A DNA stretch of 64,000 bases from Mermis nigrescens (GCA_036768485.1 JAVLUZ010000145.1:14594304-14658303), one strand, 5' to 3'. Positions 1 to 38,160 are shown, counted from the stretch's first letter. The notes: a model not told the origin generated them from the sequence alone. Numbers and translations are program-made.

Positions 1-1617
1 CTCAGCGCAACGCTTTAGTGTGTCGCCCGGGACCACCTTCCATCTTAAAATTATCATATCTTCATTTCCTTTCCCACACATATTTTCAATAAAAATCCAG
101 GATAGGAAAATGGGCACTCGGGCTTAATGCAACTTGAGTACGAATTGGTATGTGTGCTATCATATCATACGTGTGTTAAAACTCCATATGTGTGTGTCTC
201 ATATTCGTGTCTATTTCATTTGTACATTCTTTACCATAAGCTTTGCCCATAGGCCTATTGTTATTCTCGTAGATCCATTCCGCATTTGATACGCCTCTTT
301 TTCGTATCGTTTATAACTGCGTGCGAGCGCAGTTTTGGACGCACTTAAAGAATTTCCTTTTTACATTGAGCTTCCCAGTTTTTCGCCAGCTTGTACACTG
401 TGCCTGTTTTTCTTCCGTGCGAAGTGTTTTCCGCACATAGTCTCTCTCTTGTTTTCCCCTGCGTGGCTGCAGGGAAATCTCGTCGTATTTGTTGCATAGT
501 GGGCAGGCTTTTTTCGCCCCTACGCATTTGCTATTTTATTTGTGTGCCTTAACGCATTTGTTGTATGCCGTTGGCGGGCTACGTGCCCTCGTAATTACAT
601 TGTTGTTTAACCAATTAGCGTAACACAACAGTTGACAGCATGCATCTTCATGCTGTCGCGTTTTTTATTGCTTCATAATTTTCTGTCCAAAAATATTGTA
701 AAAATTAATTATTTAATTAACGATGTTGGGCTCGGTTGAATTTCCGTGCTGTTGAATTCTGTTCTTGTGCTACACTATACTTAGGAACCTTCAATATTTT
801 CAAGCACCGGAATTCGGTCCCAAAACAAGTTAAATAATAATCTTTTTGAGCCCTCAATAAGGTTTCCGGGGAACTTACATTATTTAGGTACTTAATCTCA
901 AATAGGGGTTAAGTAAGTAAGTTTCACTAGGTGCGTGCAGTAGAGGGCCGGGCTATCTTGATAGGCCGGACCTTACCCCCGAGTCGCCTTTTGTGCGAGC
1001 GCATGAGCTTTAGCCGGGCTAAGTAAGCAAGTGAACGTAGGTTTCGCTCTACGTTTACAATTTTATCACAAACAATTGAGGTGGGCTCGTGCATCCAGAA
1101 GGCCACGCTGAGCACCGTTGTTGCGCAATAAACTTTCCCAAGCCGCACCTATGCTTCCAACTCTACGACCTCAATTCGATATTCGGCTACTATATAAATT
1201 CAGGATCAGGGGACTGAAATGAATCCGGATGAAAATTCGACAAAAAGTACTTCTACAAATAGAACAAAAATGAAATGTTACACATTTCAAATTAATCAAT
1301 TAGAAATTTGAAAAAGTTAGAATGTATACAGCATCTTTCTATTTATTGAGTAGGACAAATAGGTGTTTCACGAAAATATACAGGAATGAACAGATAAGAA
1401 AATGACACTAAAACAATAATTTAAATCAAGTTTACGTGCCTATGCATAAATAAATTCCGTTTGAAATGAATTGTATGTAGGCGCAAAGCAGGGATAAAGT
1501 GCGGATATTCGAATCTTAAATTCCGCAGCGACACGAATAGACTATAAAATGAACAGCTGTCGCACAGAACTGTTTTGTAGTAGAATTGCGATAGAATCTG
1601 CATTATTGACAGGTGGT

Positions 1618-1623
1618 TTTATT
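1618..1623 (-). promoter_or_regulatory. Candidate poly(A) signal of AURKB
   Basis: First AATAAA on the minus strand after the kinase stop codon, about 840 bases downstream; another is at 1342-1347. This is position only. In AT-rich DNA such hexamers arise by chance. Confidence 0.25.
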
Positions 1624-2079
1624 AAAATATCATTTCATGAAAATACGAATCATTCTTGACTTGCTGAGCGAAAGGGAATAAAACCTAAGAAAACTTATTC
1701 AATAGGACTCGCATTAAGCTGCTGGGAAATAAATTCAAAACGCATCGGCTTCCGAATACAAAATCCTATCACTGCAATATTTTCGATGAGGAACTTCATT
1801 TTTATAAAGGAATGAATCCGAAAGCCGAAAATTGTTAGTTTTTGACAAGTATATATGGCATTCCAACTGCGCGCATAGATGCACAAGGTCAGGGTCGGCA
1901 GGGGAGGGGGTTAAATCATAGAAATCCAAAACAGTAAATTTAACGTTCACGATTTTTTCGCTGTTTAAACGACCGAAATGGTCAAAATAGCCTATAAAAC
2001 GTTTTATCGTGGCAATCTCGGATTTTTGAAACATTTTTAGTCCATTTTGACTGCATTACATCACTTTTATACTAAAAAA

Positions 2080-2300
2080 TACAGAGGCTGATCAATTTTG
2101 AGCGCGGTTTGAGTGGAAAGTACATTAAGATACTAGGAAATCTTCTGGCATTTTTGCTGCTTTTGACCTCAAAAATGATACAAAAAATGTTACGTCAGCT
2201 TAAAATCGCCGGATAGTACCTGTCTGTCTGACTGACCCTTCAGCGGGGGTAAAACCTCTCACCCCCTATCTGCATGTATGTCTGTACGACGCCTGAAAAA
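2080..2300 (-). repeat. R11 short repeat copy
   Basis: Read on the minus strand it begins near CATACATGCAGATAGGGGGTG and carries the family text 'AGGGTCAGTCAGACAGACAGG' in shortened form, followed by a TTTTGAGGTC stretch. Related copies are at 26510-26800, 28070-28250 and 28740-29010. No clear target duplication. Confidence 0.5.
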
Positions 2301-2465
2301 AAATTTGCAAGCAAGTCACGAAAAATACATGTCATACAAAAACATTCAAAAGGACGACATATGTAGTAAGGCGAAAAAGTACTGTTACAATGTCCACGTA
2401 AGTTAAAATTGTCGGATTGGATCAATAGAAAACGTTTGAGACCAACATCGATCGCGAAATTTCAT

Positions 2466-27419
<24,954 letters not shown>

Positions 27420-29110
27420 GGTACGAATACCACTTTTTCGACGCTTGCAAATCTAATACAATAAATACAAAACCCCAAATAAATGCTGTCGTATCTAGAA
27501 TAATACTAGGAACGTATATATTGTTGCATCCAATCCACAAGCCTAAAAGGACCAGAAAAAAGTTTGGAGCACTGGGTTTACAACTTTTGGAGACGAGCTT
27601 TATGAGCACATGTGGGCGTGGGGGTAAAACATGCAACTGCTCGAAATCTTGGGTGGGGGTCCCCAAGGGTGGTCAAAAAGGCCAAAAAAACAAGTAAAAA
27701 TTGCCAAAAACCGCAAATTTTCCAAAAATCGGGAGGGGATCAAAACTTTTCTGACTTCAGGGGATGGAGCTGAAGTCCAACTTTATGTGGAAGGATCACC
27801 TAAAACGCCTTCCCCGCAAGAAAAATGTTCTCGAACATGATGCGTTTTCCCAAGCATAACATATGCTAATTCACTATTTATTTTCAGGTTTCATTCATTT
27901 TTTCGAATTTTTAACCCGAAGAGTACCAAAAAGATACAAGATGATTCTGGTAGAAAAAATATGCTCTATTCAGTGGAACCAAAATAAATAGAATTGGAGG
28001 ACCAACCTCTTGAGATATTTGACTTTGAAAACAGGCTTTAAAACGTTTTGCATTATATTAGTGGGAAACACACATGCACATAGGGGGGTGAGGGGGTATT
28101 ACCCCCTGAAGGGTCAGCTAGACCGGTACTGTCCGGCGATTTTGAGCAAACAGGTCTCGTTCTGCATCATTTTTGACATCAAAATCAGTGAAAATGTCAA
28201 AATTTTTCCGCGCTTCGCGCCAGATTAGTACTTTTAAGTACTTTTTACTCAAAAAGCGCCCAAAATTTATAAATTTTTGCATTTTTTTAGTGTTAAAAGT
28301 GATACAGAAATGCTGTTCAGTTGTCTCTTCTGAGTTTTAAAAGGGTATATAGCTATTTTATCGACTCAAAAGAGATGAATAACTATTTTTAGTCCAAAAA
28401 GGCTATATAGTTTAATATATTTGTGAGCCCAAGGTTATATAACTATATTTGTGAGTACAAAAAGGCTGTTTATTTGCTGAAAATGCTCAAAAACGATTGT
28501 TTTAAAACGATACCATCGTGTTTTCGCTATAGAACCGTTTTTACGAAGCACATGGCTATCTACTGATTTTCGGTTTCCCCTCTGGAAGTCCGACCATGCG
28601 CACCTATGACCGGAATCAATGTTTTTGGATAGGTTCTCGATTCCTAAAAACAGATAAAAAAATTATGATTAAGAAAAGACCGAAGCAGAGATTCTCAGAT
28701 TTTACAATAAAAGCTATGGGAGAGGAATCTTGGCAATTATAACAGGGTGGCTCAAAACAAAAAAATGAAGCGCATGTCAGTCCTTATAACTTCTCTGATA
28801 CTTATGGAATTTCATTCTAGGTATTTTATGGGTAAACAAAACAGAAATGCATTAGTCGAAAATTTTTAGTATCTTCGCTGCTTTTATACCCAAAAATCAC
28901 GCAGAAAATGTTTGATAGCTCAAAATCGTCCGACAGTGATTCAAGTCTGTGACCTTGAGGTGGGGATAATACCCCCTCACCCCCTATGGGAATGTATGCC
29001 TCACACAGCCTTTTTTTGCACATGCAAGTAAAACACCGGTCACAGCGTGCAAATGAAAAATGTCAAATAAAAGAGAAATTTACCCAGTAAAAATACGAGT
29101 GTCATGGTGT
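27420..29110. other. 5' flank of AURKB with R11 copies
   Basis: Contains the presumed promoter of the kinase gene, but no TATA box or initiator can be assigned with confidence. R11-type repeats are at 28070-28250 (hairpin motif CGCGCTTCGCGCC at 28208) and, inverted, at 28740-29010. An R7-like stretch lies at 27600-27790. Confidence 0.4.
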
Positions 29111-29120
29111 TGCACAGATC

Positions 29121-29417
29121 TTGTCTTTCCATGACCGATTTTTTGTGCTTAATAAAAACACTACTCGCTGCACAAATCGCTTTAAGCTAGTTGTTCCTCT
29201 TGTTCGCTCAAGTTTACAAAATTCGATTTTTTATAAGTATATCTCAGTTTGGAATTATCTACCTGATTTTGTAGTTCCTTCCCCTAACTTAAATATATTC
29301 AAATCTAGATTAATTGATGTCGACTTATCCAAACTTATTAAAGGGCGAGCAATTGTCATGCTGTACGTATTTACTGTATTGACCGTACGTTACATTATTC
29401 TCTTGCATCCTTCGTGA
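29121..29417 (+). pseudogene. Non-LTR retroelement, C-terminal RT fragment (family C, copy 1)
   Basis: Encodes the segment that follows the RT domain in CR1/Jockey-group elements (RFKLVVPLVRSSLQNSIFYK, WNYLPDFVVPSPNLNIFKSR, LSKLIKGR). The same segment ends family C copy 2 and the fragment at 56085-56260. 5'-truncated. Confidence 0.75.
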
Positions 29418-29462
29418 TTATCGCATTTCAGCAATAATTATTTCAGTTCAGTTTAATTAAGC

Positions 29463-30960
29463 ATACCTACGCTTAGCAAATGCAATTCCTGTTTTTAAAA
29501 ATAAAGGTGATTCTGGTTGTGTTGAAAATTATTGTCCGATTTCTTTGTGCTGCTCTGCTTGTAAAATTATGGAAAAATCGTCAATAATAAGATTCTTGAG
29601 TACTTAAATAAAAATAATTTGCTTTCTCCCCTTCAATTTGGTTTTTCAAAAGATAGATCATGTGAAACCCAATTGCTAAAGTGTAAAAACGAATGGGCAA
29701 AACGTCTCGATAAAAATCTACTATTGACGTCACTTTCATTGATTTCAAAAAAGCTTTTGACAAAATTTCGCATGCAAAATTACTTCATAAACTTTCTGCG
29801 TATGGCTTACATAGTTTCCTATTTGACTGGCTTAAATCTTTGTTATCTTCTCGATCTCAGTGCGTGGTCGTTAATAGTTCTTTTTTAGATAGCCTAAATG
29901 TATCCAGCGGTGTCCTGCAAGGGAGTGTAATAGGGCCAACTCTTTTCCTGATTTACATAAATGATTTGTGCGATAATATCAATAGTTGTGTACGTTTATT
30001 TGCCGATGATGTTAAATTGTATAATTCGTCTTCCTGTAACGCTATACTTCAAAATAAGCTTTATATGTGGTCGCGTGAATGGCAGCTCCAGGTATCTATC
30101 GATAAATGCTCAGTTCTGTACATGGGTTATAAAAATCCTAAATATCAATATTTCATTGAAAATCAACTTTTGCCTTCTGATTCGGACTGTGTCCGTGACT
30201 TAGGTGTTCTGCTGTCTCGAAATTTGAAATTTAATCAGCACCATCACGAAATAATTAAAAAAGCTTCTCAGCGCTCTACTCTGATACTTAAGTTATTATT
30301 TTCTCGTGATCATGAAATTTTGTCTCGTGCGTTTAAGATCTATGTTCGACCACTGCTTGAATATTGCTCTACTGTTGGAGTCCATATCGTATTCAGAGAT
30401 ATTGATCGCATTAAGAGTTCAGGGCAGGTTTACTCGAATTATTTTCGGCTTTAACAGCGCTTTTTCTTATGACGATCGTTTAATTAAACTGTCTTTAGAA
30501 CGTCTTGAAACATGCCGTATTCATTTTGCGTTGTGCTTGTATTTTCAAATTATTACTGGACAGTCCCATATTCTTTGTGACGAATTTTTTGCTTTCAACA
30601 AATGCTATTATAATTTTAAGCTTGTTGTTCCACTAGCTCGCACCGATATTCTCGAGTATGATTTCAGTCATAGATATGTTAATCTGCGGAATTCTCTTCC
30701 GTACGATCTTGTAAATTCACCTAGCTTGGAAATTTTTAAGCGCAAACTCAGTACTTTCGATTTATCTTATTTTGTAAAGGGGCACGCGTAAGTTGTCACT
30801 TTGTGACTGCGTGTCCCAATCGCTCGCCGTTTGTTTAGCATATTCTGTGCTGTTATTTTTTATCACGTGTTTTCATGGACATAGCAATAAATCCTTTGTT
30901 GCAGTTGTTGTTAAATGAAATAGTTTATTGTGACAGAGACGGAGGAGGTATTTTGCTAAG
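29463..30960 (+). pseudogene. Non-LTR retroelement, decayed RT (family C, copy 2)
   Basis: 5'-truncated reverse transcriptase with several frameshifts: VENYCPISL, LSPLQFGFSKDRSCETQLLK, then (29840-30454) GVLQGSVIGPTLFLIYINDL, FADDVKLYNSS, YVRPLLEYCS, and finally (30306-30791) the C-terminal LPYDLVNSPSLEIFKRKLST. The catalytic pair reads FADD. No endonuclease is left. The 3' UTR runs to about 30960. Confidence 0.85.
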
Positions 30961-31367
30961 TATACTGCTTATTTTTGTTAGCGATTAGCTTTCTTGTCTT
31001 ATCTTTCAGGCACTTTTGCAGCTAGAAATGGAATTTTAAAATCTGAAGATCTAGTTTTCAACCCGACTGAAAAATCTCATCCCGCACCCATCAACTCGTC
31101 ACCCGAGAATTCTGCATTCTACCGACCAGACCCACGGGTTGCATCGGGTCCATACATGCACAGCATGGGAATCCGGGGTGGGGGGAACGAAATTATAAAA
31201 TGCCTTTTGGCATTGGTGTAGCTGGTTCACATATGTATTAAGATAGCCACGTTATAGGTACGGATACAGCAAGTAGTATTCGGTGAAAGCTGCCACCTAA
31301 CTGCTTAGGTTAGAGTCAAGTCAAAAACAAACAAGGCAGTCATCAGATTTTTCCAGTAGATTCATGT

Positions 31368-31506
31368 GACTGACCGAAATGTTGGTGCACGCTAAAATAA
31401 GCCTAAGCAATGGGATGCAACCTGCGTCGCTTGCTTCGCTGCTCACGCTCGCCGCATCCCATTACTCAGGCTTATTTAAACGCTGGCACCAACATTTTGG
31501 TCAGTC
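31368..31506. repeat. 139-base hairpin element
   Basis: GACTGACCGAAATGTTGGTGC... pairs with ...CACCAACATTTTGGTCAGTC. The arms also share ATAAGCCTAAGCAATGGGATGC in diverged form. CATG is found on both sides. The loop is GC-rich (CGTCGCTTGCTTCGC). Confidence 0.75.
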
Positions 31507-31661
31507 CATGATACTAAGCCTAAGCCTAATCAGCTGGTAAACCAGCAAAACATCACGAATACCTTGCAATCTTTATCGAAATTAACCAGCGTTAGTCGAT
31601 TGGTTATCGTTCTGGACTTTAGAGCAAGGGGTCCATGTAAACGGTCCACATCTACAGTCCG

Positions 31662-33257
31662 CGTAAACGTAACAGATCGATCCGGAAGTTGCTTTTGAAT
31701 ATTCGGTAATTTCCTTGGCGTTGAATAAGCTAAAACCCACATATTCTGTTGATCCCCATGGGTTTTGCGCATACTTTATAAAACAAATTCGTGATGTTTT
31801 GATTGCTCCCCTGTCTACAATTTTTGAAGTCTCTTATAGAACTGGAAAACTTCCCAAGTCCTGGTTAGAAGCCTTGGTAACCCCAGTTTTTAAAAAGGGA
31901 ACCCCCATTCCGTAGAAAATGTTAGACCAATTTCACTCATGTGTATTTTTTGCAAAATTATGGAGTCAATAATAAATGATTGTATCATAAACTATTTTAA
32001 TCGAAACAATTTGTTGAACCCACAGCAATTCGGTTTTATGAAAAACAAATCGTGTGATTCTCAATTACTAAAATGCAAAAATATTTGGACTAAGAATTTA
32101 GATAATCGGATTCCTACTGACATATGTTTATGTAGATTTTTGTAAAGCCTTAGATTCTGTTGTTCATTCTAAACTGTTACGGAAAGTTGAATATGTGGGA
32201 ATTTCTGGAGTTTTGCTAAACTGGATTCGATCATTTTTATCAGGCAGATCACAGAAGGTAAAAATTGACGGTCATATATCTAATTCATTGCCAGTAATAA
32301 GCGGTGTTCCTCAAGGAAGTGTTCTGGGTCCCACGTTACTTTTGATCTTTATAAACGATTTAGTAGATTCGATTAAAAATAGCAATATAATGCTGTTTGT
32401 TGACGATTTGAAAATTTTCAACAAATCTGAAAATTCCATCCTGGTATAGTCTGATCTTGATTCATTGCATTCTTGGGCCGACAAATGGCAACTGAAAATT
32501 AGCTACGAAAAATGTGCAACGTTATATTTGGGTTACGGAAATCCGGAAGTGGGCTATAAGTTAGGTCTATCTGAGTTAAAAAATGCTGAAAATTGTATGA
32601 AGGACCTTGGTATCTACATATCTAATGATTTATCATCAGGCATTCATTGTACAAATATTGCGTCTAAAGCTGCTAGAGTCGCATCCTTAATACACAAAAC
32701 ATTCGTCTCAAAAAATACCGATTTGATGATCAGAGCTTTTAAAACATACGTTAGACCTATCCTTGAATACGGATCCGTTGTCTGGAATCCATACCAAATT
32801 GGAGATATTACACGACTTGAAAAAGTACAAAGAAAATTTACAAAAAAATTATTTTGGAATAAAACTTTATCGTATGATACCCGAATATCCAAAACTTAGA
32901 ACGACTCGAAACCCGTCGTATCCACACTGATCTTGTTTTTGCCTTTAAAATTGTTAAACACAAAATATTGACATTTAATTAATTTTTTGAGCTTGCACCT
33001 GATAGAGGTACTAGATACGTAAATAACATGAAACTGTTCATCAAACAATCACGTTTAGATTGTAGAAAACATGACTTTGCGAACAGGGTGGCTAAAATTT
33101 GGAACATTCTCCCGCAGAATACAGTTGACTGTAATAACCCAATAGCTTTTAGGAATATGATTTCGGAAATTGATTTTAGTATTTATCTTAAGGGGCGTAC
33201 GTAAGAGCATTGTGCCTTACGCTCCTGGTACCATCGTATTATTATTATTATTATTAT
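31662..33257 (+). pseudogene. Non-LTR retroelement family A, 5'-truncated copy
   Basis: Begins CGCGTAAACGTAACAGAT and is about 97% like the split copy at 42247-42461 plus 51715-53085 by eye. RT motifs: NPQQFGFMKNKSCDSQLLKC, SGVPQGSVLGPTLLLIFIND, FVDDLKIF (catalytic FADD changed to FVDD). Frameshifts near 31908 and 32125 and a stop near 32448 show it is dead. Ends in an (ATT)n tail. Confidence 0.9.
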
Positions 33258-34249
33258 CACGTTTCGAATCCGACTGCCAGCAACTTTCTCTCGTTTCCTC
33301 AGATGCTATCGACCGCACACATACGCCCTTATAATATGACTATGTTAATACATATGTGAACCAGCTACACGAATGCCTGCCTTTTTGTGTCCAAAAATGA
33401 TAGGTAGGTACGAGTTAAAAACCTTGGTTTTCGGCGTTTAAAACGATGCTCTATCTTTGTAGAGCACAAAATTATAGAAAAATTTCGAGAAAAAAATCAA
33501 AAAAGTCGGAACAAATTGAACAAAATTTAGTCAACACATGAATGGCTGGCCCCCAAATTCTCATCTCTAAAGCAAACGCAAATGAAAAGATGAATTTGTT
33601 GTATGCAAAACTTTTCTACAGTGTATGCTTAAACTTTATGATTGGGCGTATTAAACTACCTGCGCATTAATTTTCAAGGGTTCCGATAGCGCCGCTCTCA
33701 GTAATGACACTTTTAACCTGTATTATTATGTCTGTTTTCCAACCCGCCTCATGGATACGCTCGGGAATCCAATTTCCTTATTACTGTAACACTCGATTCC
33801 TTATTCGCTAGAGCCGCTATACCCATAAAAAATTCGCTACCGACTCCAACAAGCAAAGAAAAAATCGAGCGGTACAGTAATAAAAATATTATTTTTTCGT
33901 GCGGATCTATGCACTAGGAAAAAAAGAGAATATATTTTCTATTTCACGAAACCATGTGCATGGATAACAATATTGATTCAACGTAAATTCATTAGAAAAG
34001 CGGACTGAAGCAATAACCACAATACTGCGCATAGCGATGCTTAAGCACGCGCGAATAGATTCATGCACTATAGTCTGTTTCAAATAAGTTAAGCATGAAT
34101 TTTGAGAATTTTTTAGAAAGTAAGCCGACGAATTACGATAATTATATATCAAATCAATGCCCCATATTAAAGTTTTTTAAGGGGCCCGTAGCAGTTATAC
34201 TGCTTTGCTTTGCTTTTCCTGAAGTTGATCAGAGGAAGAACTAATCCAG

Positions 34250-35271
34250 TCTGGAAGTTCGATTCCATACAGCAATATTTTTACCCTATCGTTAAAGGAT
34301 TCCGATATTATTAATTATGCTGAGCTTAACCCAAACCGGTCCGATTCGCCAAAGATCGATAAAGCTGCGAATACAACGTCCAAATCGGCCAAAAAGTGTC
34401 ATTTGTGCAGCAATTTATTTAAGGCCGGTGATCGCTCGGCGGGCGTCCAGTGCGACTATTGCGACCTGTGGGGACACCCGAAGTGCATGGGATTGGTCCA
34501 GGTCTGCCGACAACGCGAAAAATGCGGCGCCAAATCCACGAAATTCTTCTGCCCGAATTGCGTACCAAAGATAGATCACCTGATTTCCACGAAAATACGC
34601 ATGGACGACATGGAGGCCGCTTCCGTGAACTAGAGGTAAAACTCAGACACTAAACTCAATTTTTCCATCGGCTGATAACAATTCCTTTTCCGCACGAACA
34701 CAACTGCCGCCGCTTCCGAACCGGCCGACCGCTTGCCCTTGTTCCCCATGGCCCAGCAGCATCTTTTCCGCCATTCGACAGCAGGGTGCTCGCCCAAACG
34801 GTGGAGTCGGTTTTGGAGGCGCAGATGAAGCGACACAACGCGGTTCTTTTCGGGCTGCCCGACTCTGGTTGGGACGACCTGACCTCCGTCCGGAAGTTGA
34901 TGACCGTCAGGACGAGCGAGACACGATTCCGTCACGCCTTTTGACATCCAGCACATTTTCCGCGATGGGCCAGCCAACGAGGACGGTAGTCCACGTTTTT
35001 GAAGGTGATCTGTGCCACGTCAAAGGTGAGGGACGCTTTTATCGCATACATAAACAAAGTTGTGAAATTAGAGGATCTCGAGTACAAGGATTTGCGCGCC
35101 AGGCCGGATCTCACCTTTCAACAGCGGGTGGATGGGCGAAATTTGCGCGATAAGTTGAAAGTGTTTGATCAGGATTCTCGTTATATTGATTATAAGCGCA
35201 AGGCCATAATTTGTAAGATGAGCCATTCGCCAGTTTTTTCATTGTATTCGTCCAATTTTATTAATCATTGA
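34250..35271 (+). pseudogene. ORF1 of family A: PHD finger plus RNA-binding region
   Basis: Frame at 34396-34632 has KCHLCSNLF...VQCDYCDLWGHPKCMG...FFCPNC, a Cys4-His-Cys3 PHD-type finger common in CR1-type ORF1 proteins. After a stop near 34632 the protein continues in other frames: AQMKRHNAVLFGLPDSGWDD (34820-34890) and, from 34999, KVVKLEDLEYKDLRARPDLT and NLRDKL, a typical ORF1 C-terminal part. At least three lesions. No clear start codon. Normally a nucleic-acid-binding chaperone. Confidence 0.75.
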
Positions 35272-35391
35272 AGACGTACGCCCCTTTCAAATTTTCTGGA
35301 CAGTACTGAAAAACCTGAAATTAATGTTAATTTAGAAAAAATCAATAAAACACTTATACCTCAAAATACTGGTCTCCCTGGTCGCCAATCA

Positions 35392-36615
35392 TTGAAATGC
35401 ATACTAATTAACGCCAGAAGCTTAGGTAATAAAATCGGTCAACTTCATTGTTTACTCTCTCAGTCGATTTATAACCTCATATTTATAACAGAGTCTTGGC
35501 TTAACGATTCTTTTCCAAATTCCTTATTATTGCTAAACTTTGATTATAGTGTTATCCGCCATGATCGTGAAAATAGAGTTGGAGGTGGTGTTGCAATCAT
35601 ATACAATAATAAGCTTAAACTCAAAAATTTGAACATTCCTGACATTTATGTGCAACAAGAAACCGTTGTTTGTGATTATGACGTTCTCAATACAAAATAT
35701 CGATTTGTGCTTTGTTACAGAAGTCCTTTGCTGAATAATGAAATGAACAACCAACTTCTCGAATATTTAGAATGGTCTTGTAGAACTCCTAGGATCATCG
35801 TATTATTGGGGGATTTTAACTTTCCAGAAATAAAATGGAACAAACATTTTTTACTTGCTGAAAATAGTATCTCTTCACATTTTTTTGATTTTGTGAATCA
35901 GGTCGGATTACACCAGTTCATACGTCAACCAACATTAGGTAATAATATACTGGATTTAGTTTTTTGCTCAGACAAGTCATCCATATTCGATATACAACAT
36001 TTGCCACCTTTTGCATCTAGTGATCACGACTCAGTTGAGTTCAATATATCCACTCCTATAGAACTTAAGGAAAATCATAACACACGAAACCTCGACTTTA
36101 AAAGAGCTGATTATAACTTGATTATTCGTGATTTATCCATAATAAGCTGGCCTGATGTTTTTTCAAACTGTGTAAACATTGACGATTTTTATAAAGCTTT
36201 TTCTACTAATTTAACTGAAGCCATTAAATCCCATGTTCCTTTTAAGAAGCATCCCATTAAAAATAAAAAGTTTCCCAAAAATATTTTGTGTCTTCAGAAG
36301 AAAAAGTTAAAAATTTGGAGAAATCTTAAGAAAAATCCGAATTTGAAAAATCGATACAAAAACATCTGTAATGATGTGAATGATGCGGTAGCTTCATTTT
36401 GCTGTAAAGAGGAAGAAAATTTACTAAAAAATGGTTCTAATTTGAAAAAGTTTTACAGTTTTGTCAATACTCGGCTAAACTTGAAGCGCTTAATTCCCGA
36501 TTTAGAGTTTAATGGTCAAATCGTATCCGACCAATCAATCAAGGCAGATGTTTTTAATACATTTTTTGGATCGGTTTTCACTTTAGACAATCATGAAATT
36601 CCAGATAATGTGAAT
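35392..36615 (+). CDS. ORF2 part 1: AP-type endonuclease
   Basis: Open for 408 codons. Exonuclease-endonuclease-phosphatase motifs in order: INARSLGNK, FITESWLND, RENRVGGGVAI, LLGDFNFPEIKW, LDLVFCSD, SSDHDSVEF. The enzyme nicks target DNA to prime reverse transcription. The frame runs into the hAT-like element at 36616, where it soon meets a stop. The frame resumes at 42247 after the insert. Confidence 0.92.
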
Positions 36616-36998
36616 TAGTGTTATTTTGATATACCAAAAATAAATTGTGGTATGATTTTGGTAAGGACTTGTTGGACTACCAATATCATATCTTAATTCT
36701 GAGAATTTTGGTATATCATATTCTTATCATATTAAAACTCTGGAAAATGTGAAAATATTTTTGATATAATTTTGGTATAATTTTGGTATAAAGTGGTAGC
36801 ACTTCTTTCCTTCTTTCGTTCTATACCTTACTGCAAATTTCCAAGCATGATGCAGTAATTATTTTCCAGTTCATATCTTCATAATACATGCATGCAGTAT
36901 AGGTACTAATTATGTATGTATGTACATATACGGAACCACGCCACCTCGTCTTGTACATATGTGTGTACACCTGCGTTAATTGTGTGCACATATATACA

Positions 36999-37766
36999 AC
37001 TAGCAAAGAAAAATGCTCCGATGGAACAAAAAAGATGAATATACTTGGAATTGTGGATTATTATGGATGTAAAAGGAGGGGACTAGGAAAAATCTACCTA
37101 AAGTCGGAAAATCTGCTAAAAATCACACTTTCTCTAAGCAACGCAAAAAATCGATGTATATTCTGCGGCCAACAGATTAAAATAAATATTCAACCATAAC
37201 AATGATTGAATGAAACAGCAGCACGTTAGCTATGCAGTAGCTATGGGAAATGATATTAAGTAAACTAACAGTCTTCCAAGCCAATTGAATGAAATAGCAA
37301 ACATCGAAGACAATTGAAGACATGGTTGGTTAAAAACAGTAGGAAACACGTAAGTTGACTTGAAACAGACTTAATGTAGATACACTAGCATGTCCGAAAC
37401 GATTGTGTGCACTAATCAATCGGCTCCTGCTTTGCTTGCTATAATGCTCATAAAACAAAACAACTTTAAATACAATACCTCTTAGTTTTCTATCAATCAG
37501 GTGCCAGCAATTTAAAAAAGTAACCTTGATAGATTTCGTTTATACACTCTTATCTGAAACTTCGAACATTATTTAAAAAAGACACTTTTTTAGAGGCCGC
37601 AGAATATACATCGATTTTTTGCGTTGCTTAGAGAAAGTGTGATTTTTAGCAGATTTTCCGACTTTAGGTAGATTTTTCCTAGTCCCCTCCTTTTACATCC
37701 ATAATAATCCACAATTCCAAGTATATTCATCTTTTTTGTTCCATCGGAGCATTTTTCTTTGCTAGT
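36999..37766. repeat. Foldback unit with about 170-base arms
   Basis: ACTAGCAAAGAAAAATGCTCC... (36999-37170) is the near-exact reverse complement of 37594-37766 (...GGAGCATTTTTCTTTGCTAG), around a loop of about 420 bases. Confidence 0.9.
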
Positions 37767-38084
37767 ACACTACTTTTAATTAGCGTGATTTCAGTACATC
37801 AGTCAGTAAACACAATCAGTAACATGCCACAATAATGACAACAGTCCAAGAACGCGGAAAACAATATTGTTCTTAACATCAGCATTATCCTTTTTAAACA
37901 AGACAACCTTATTGACACCATCCATTTTCAAATTAAAACTGCATTAAGTTATTTCTTCTCAATGTGCAGTTCACTTATAATCAAGCACAAAAATTTAACC
38001 AACGAATTCACATTGCAAATCCTCACTCAATCAATACACAAGCACAATGTGTTGTGACTTTTGAAATTGAAAACACCCAATTTT

Positions 38085-38160
38085 CAATTTTCAAATTGAA
38101 AATTGGATCAATTTTCAAATTGAAAATTGGGTCAATTTTCAAATTGAAAATTGGGTGTTA
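38085..38160. repeat. Palindromic minisatellite
   Basis: Three tandem units of TTTTCAAATTGAAAATTGGG, each itself a palindrome core, framed by ACACCCAATTTTC and GAAAATTGGGTGT. The block can fold as one long hairpin or three small ones. Confidence 0.9.

Larger units (their letters stand above)
1..2465. other. 3' flank of the kinase gene, no gene recognised
   Basis: I find no coding exon here. The right end (about 2080-2300) is an R11 repeat copy. A GC-richer patch at 900-1200 (with AATAAA at about 1127) looks like an old repeat terminus, but no partner copy is visible. Confidence 0.4.
31209..33377. mobile_element. Inverted-repeat element carrying a hairpin and a retroelement copy
   Basis: Ends GGCATTGGTGTAGCTGGTTC... 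and the inverted ...GAACCAGCTACACGAATGCC, flanked by exact 8-base duplication TGCCTTTT (31201-31208, 33378-33385). The target is an R5 copy (31145-31208 continuing at 33386-33540). Its interior holds the hairpin at 31368-31506 and the family A retroelement at 31662-33257. Confidence 0.85.

Noticed and set aside
900..1200. Possible LTR end with AATAAA
   Set aside because: No second LTR, primer-binding site or gag-pol coding found in the window.
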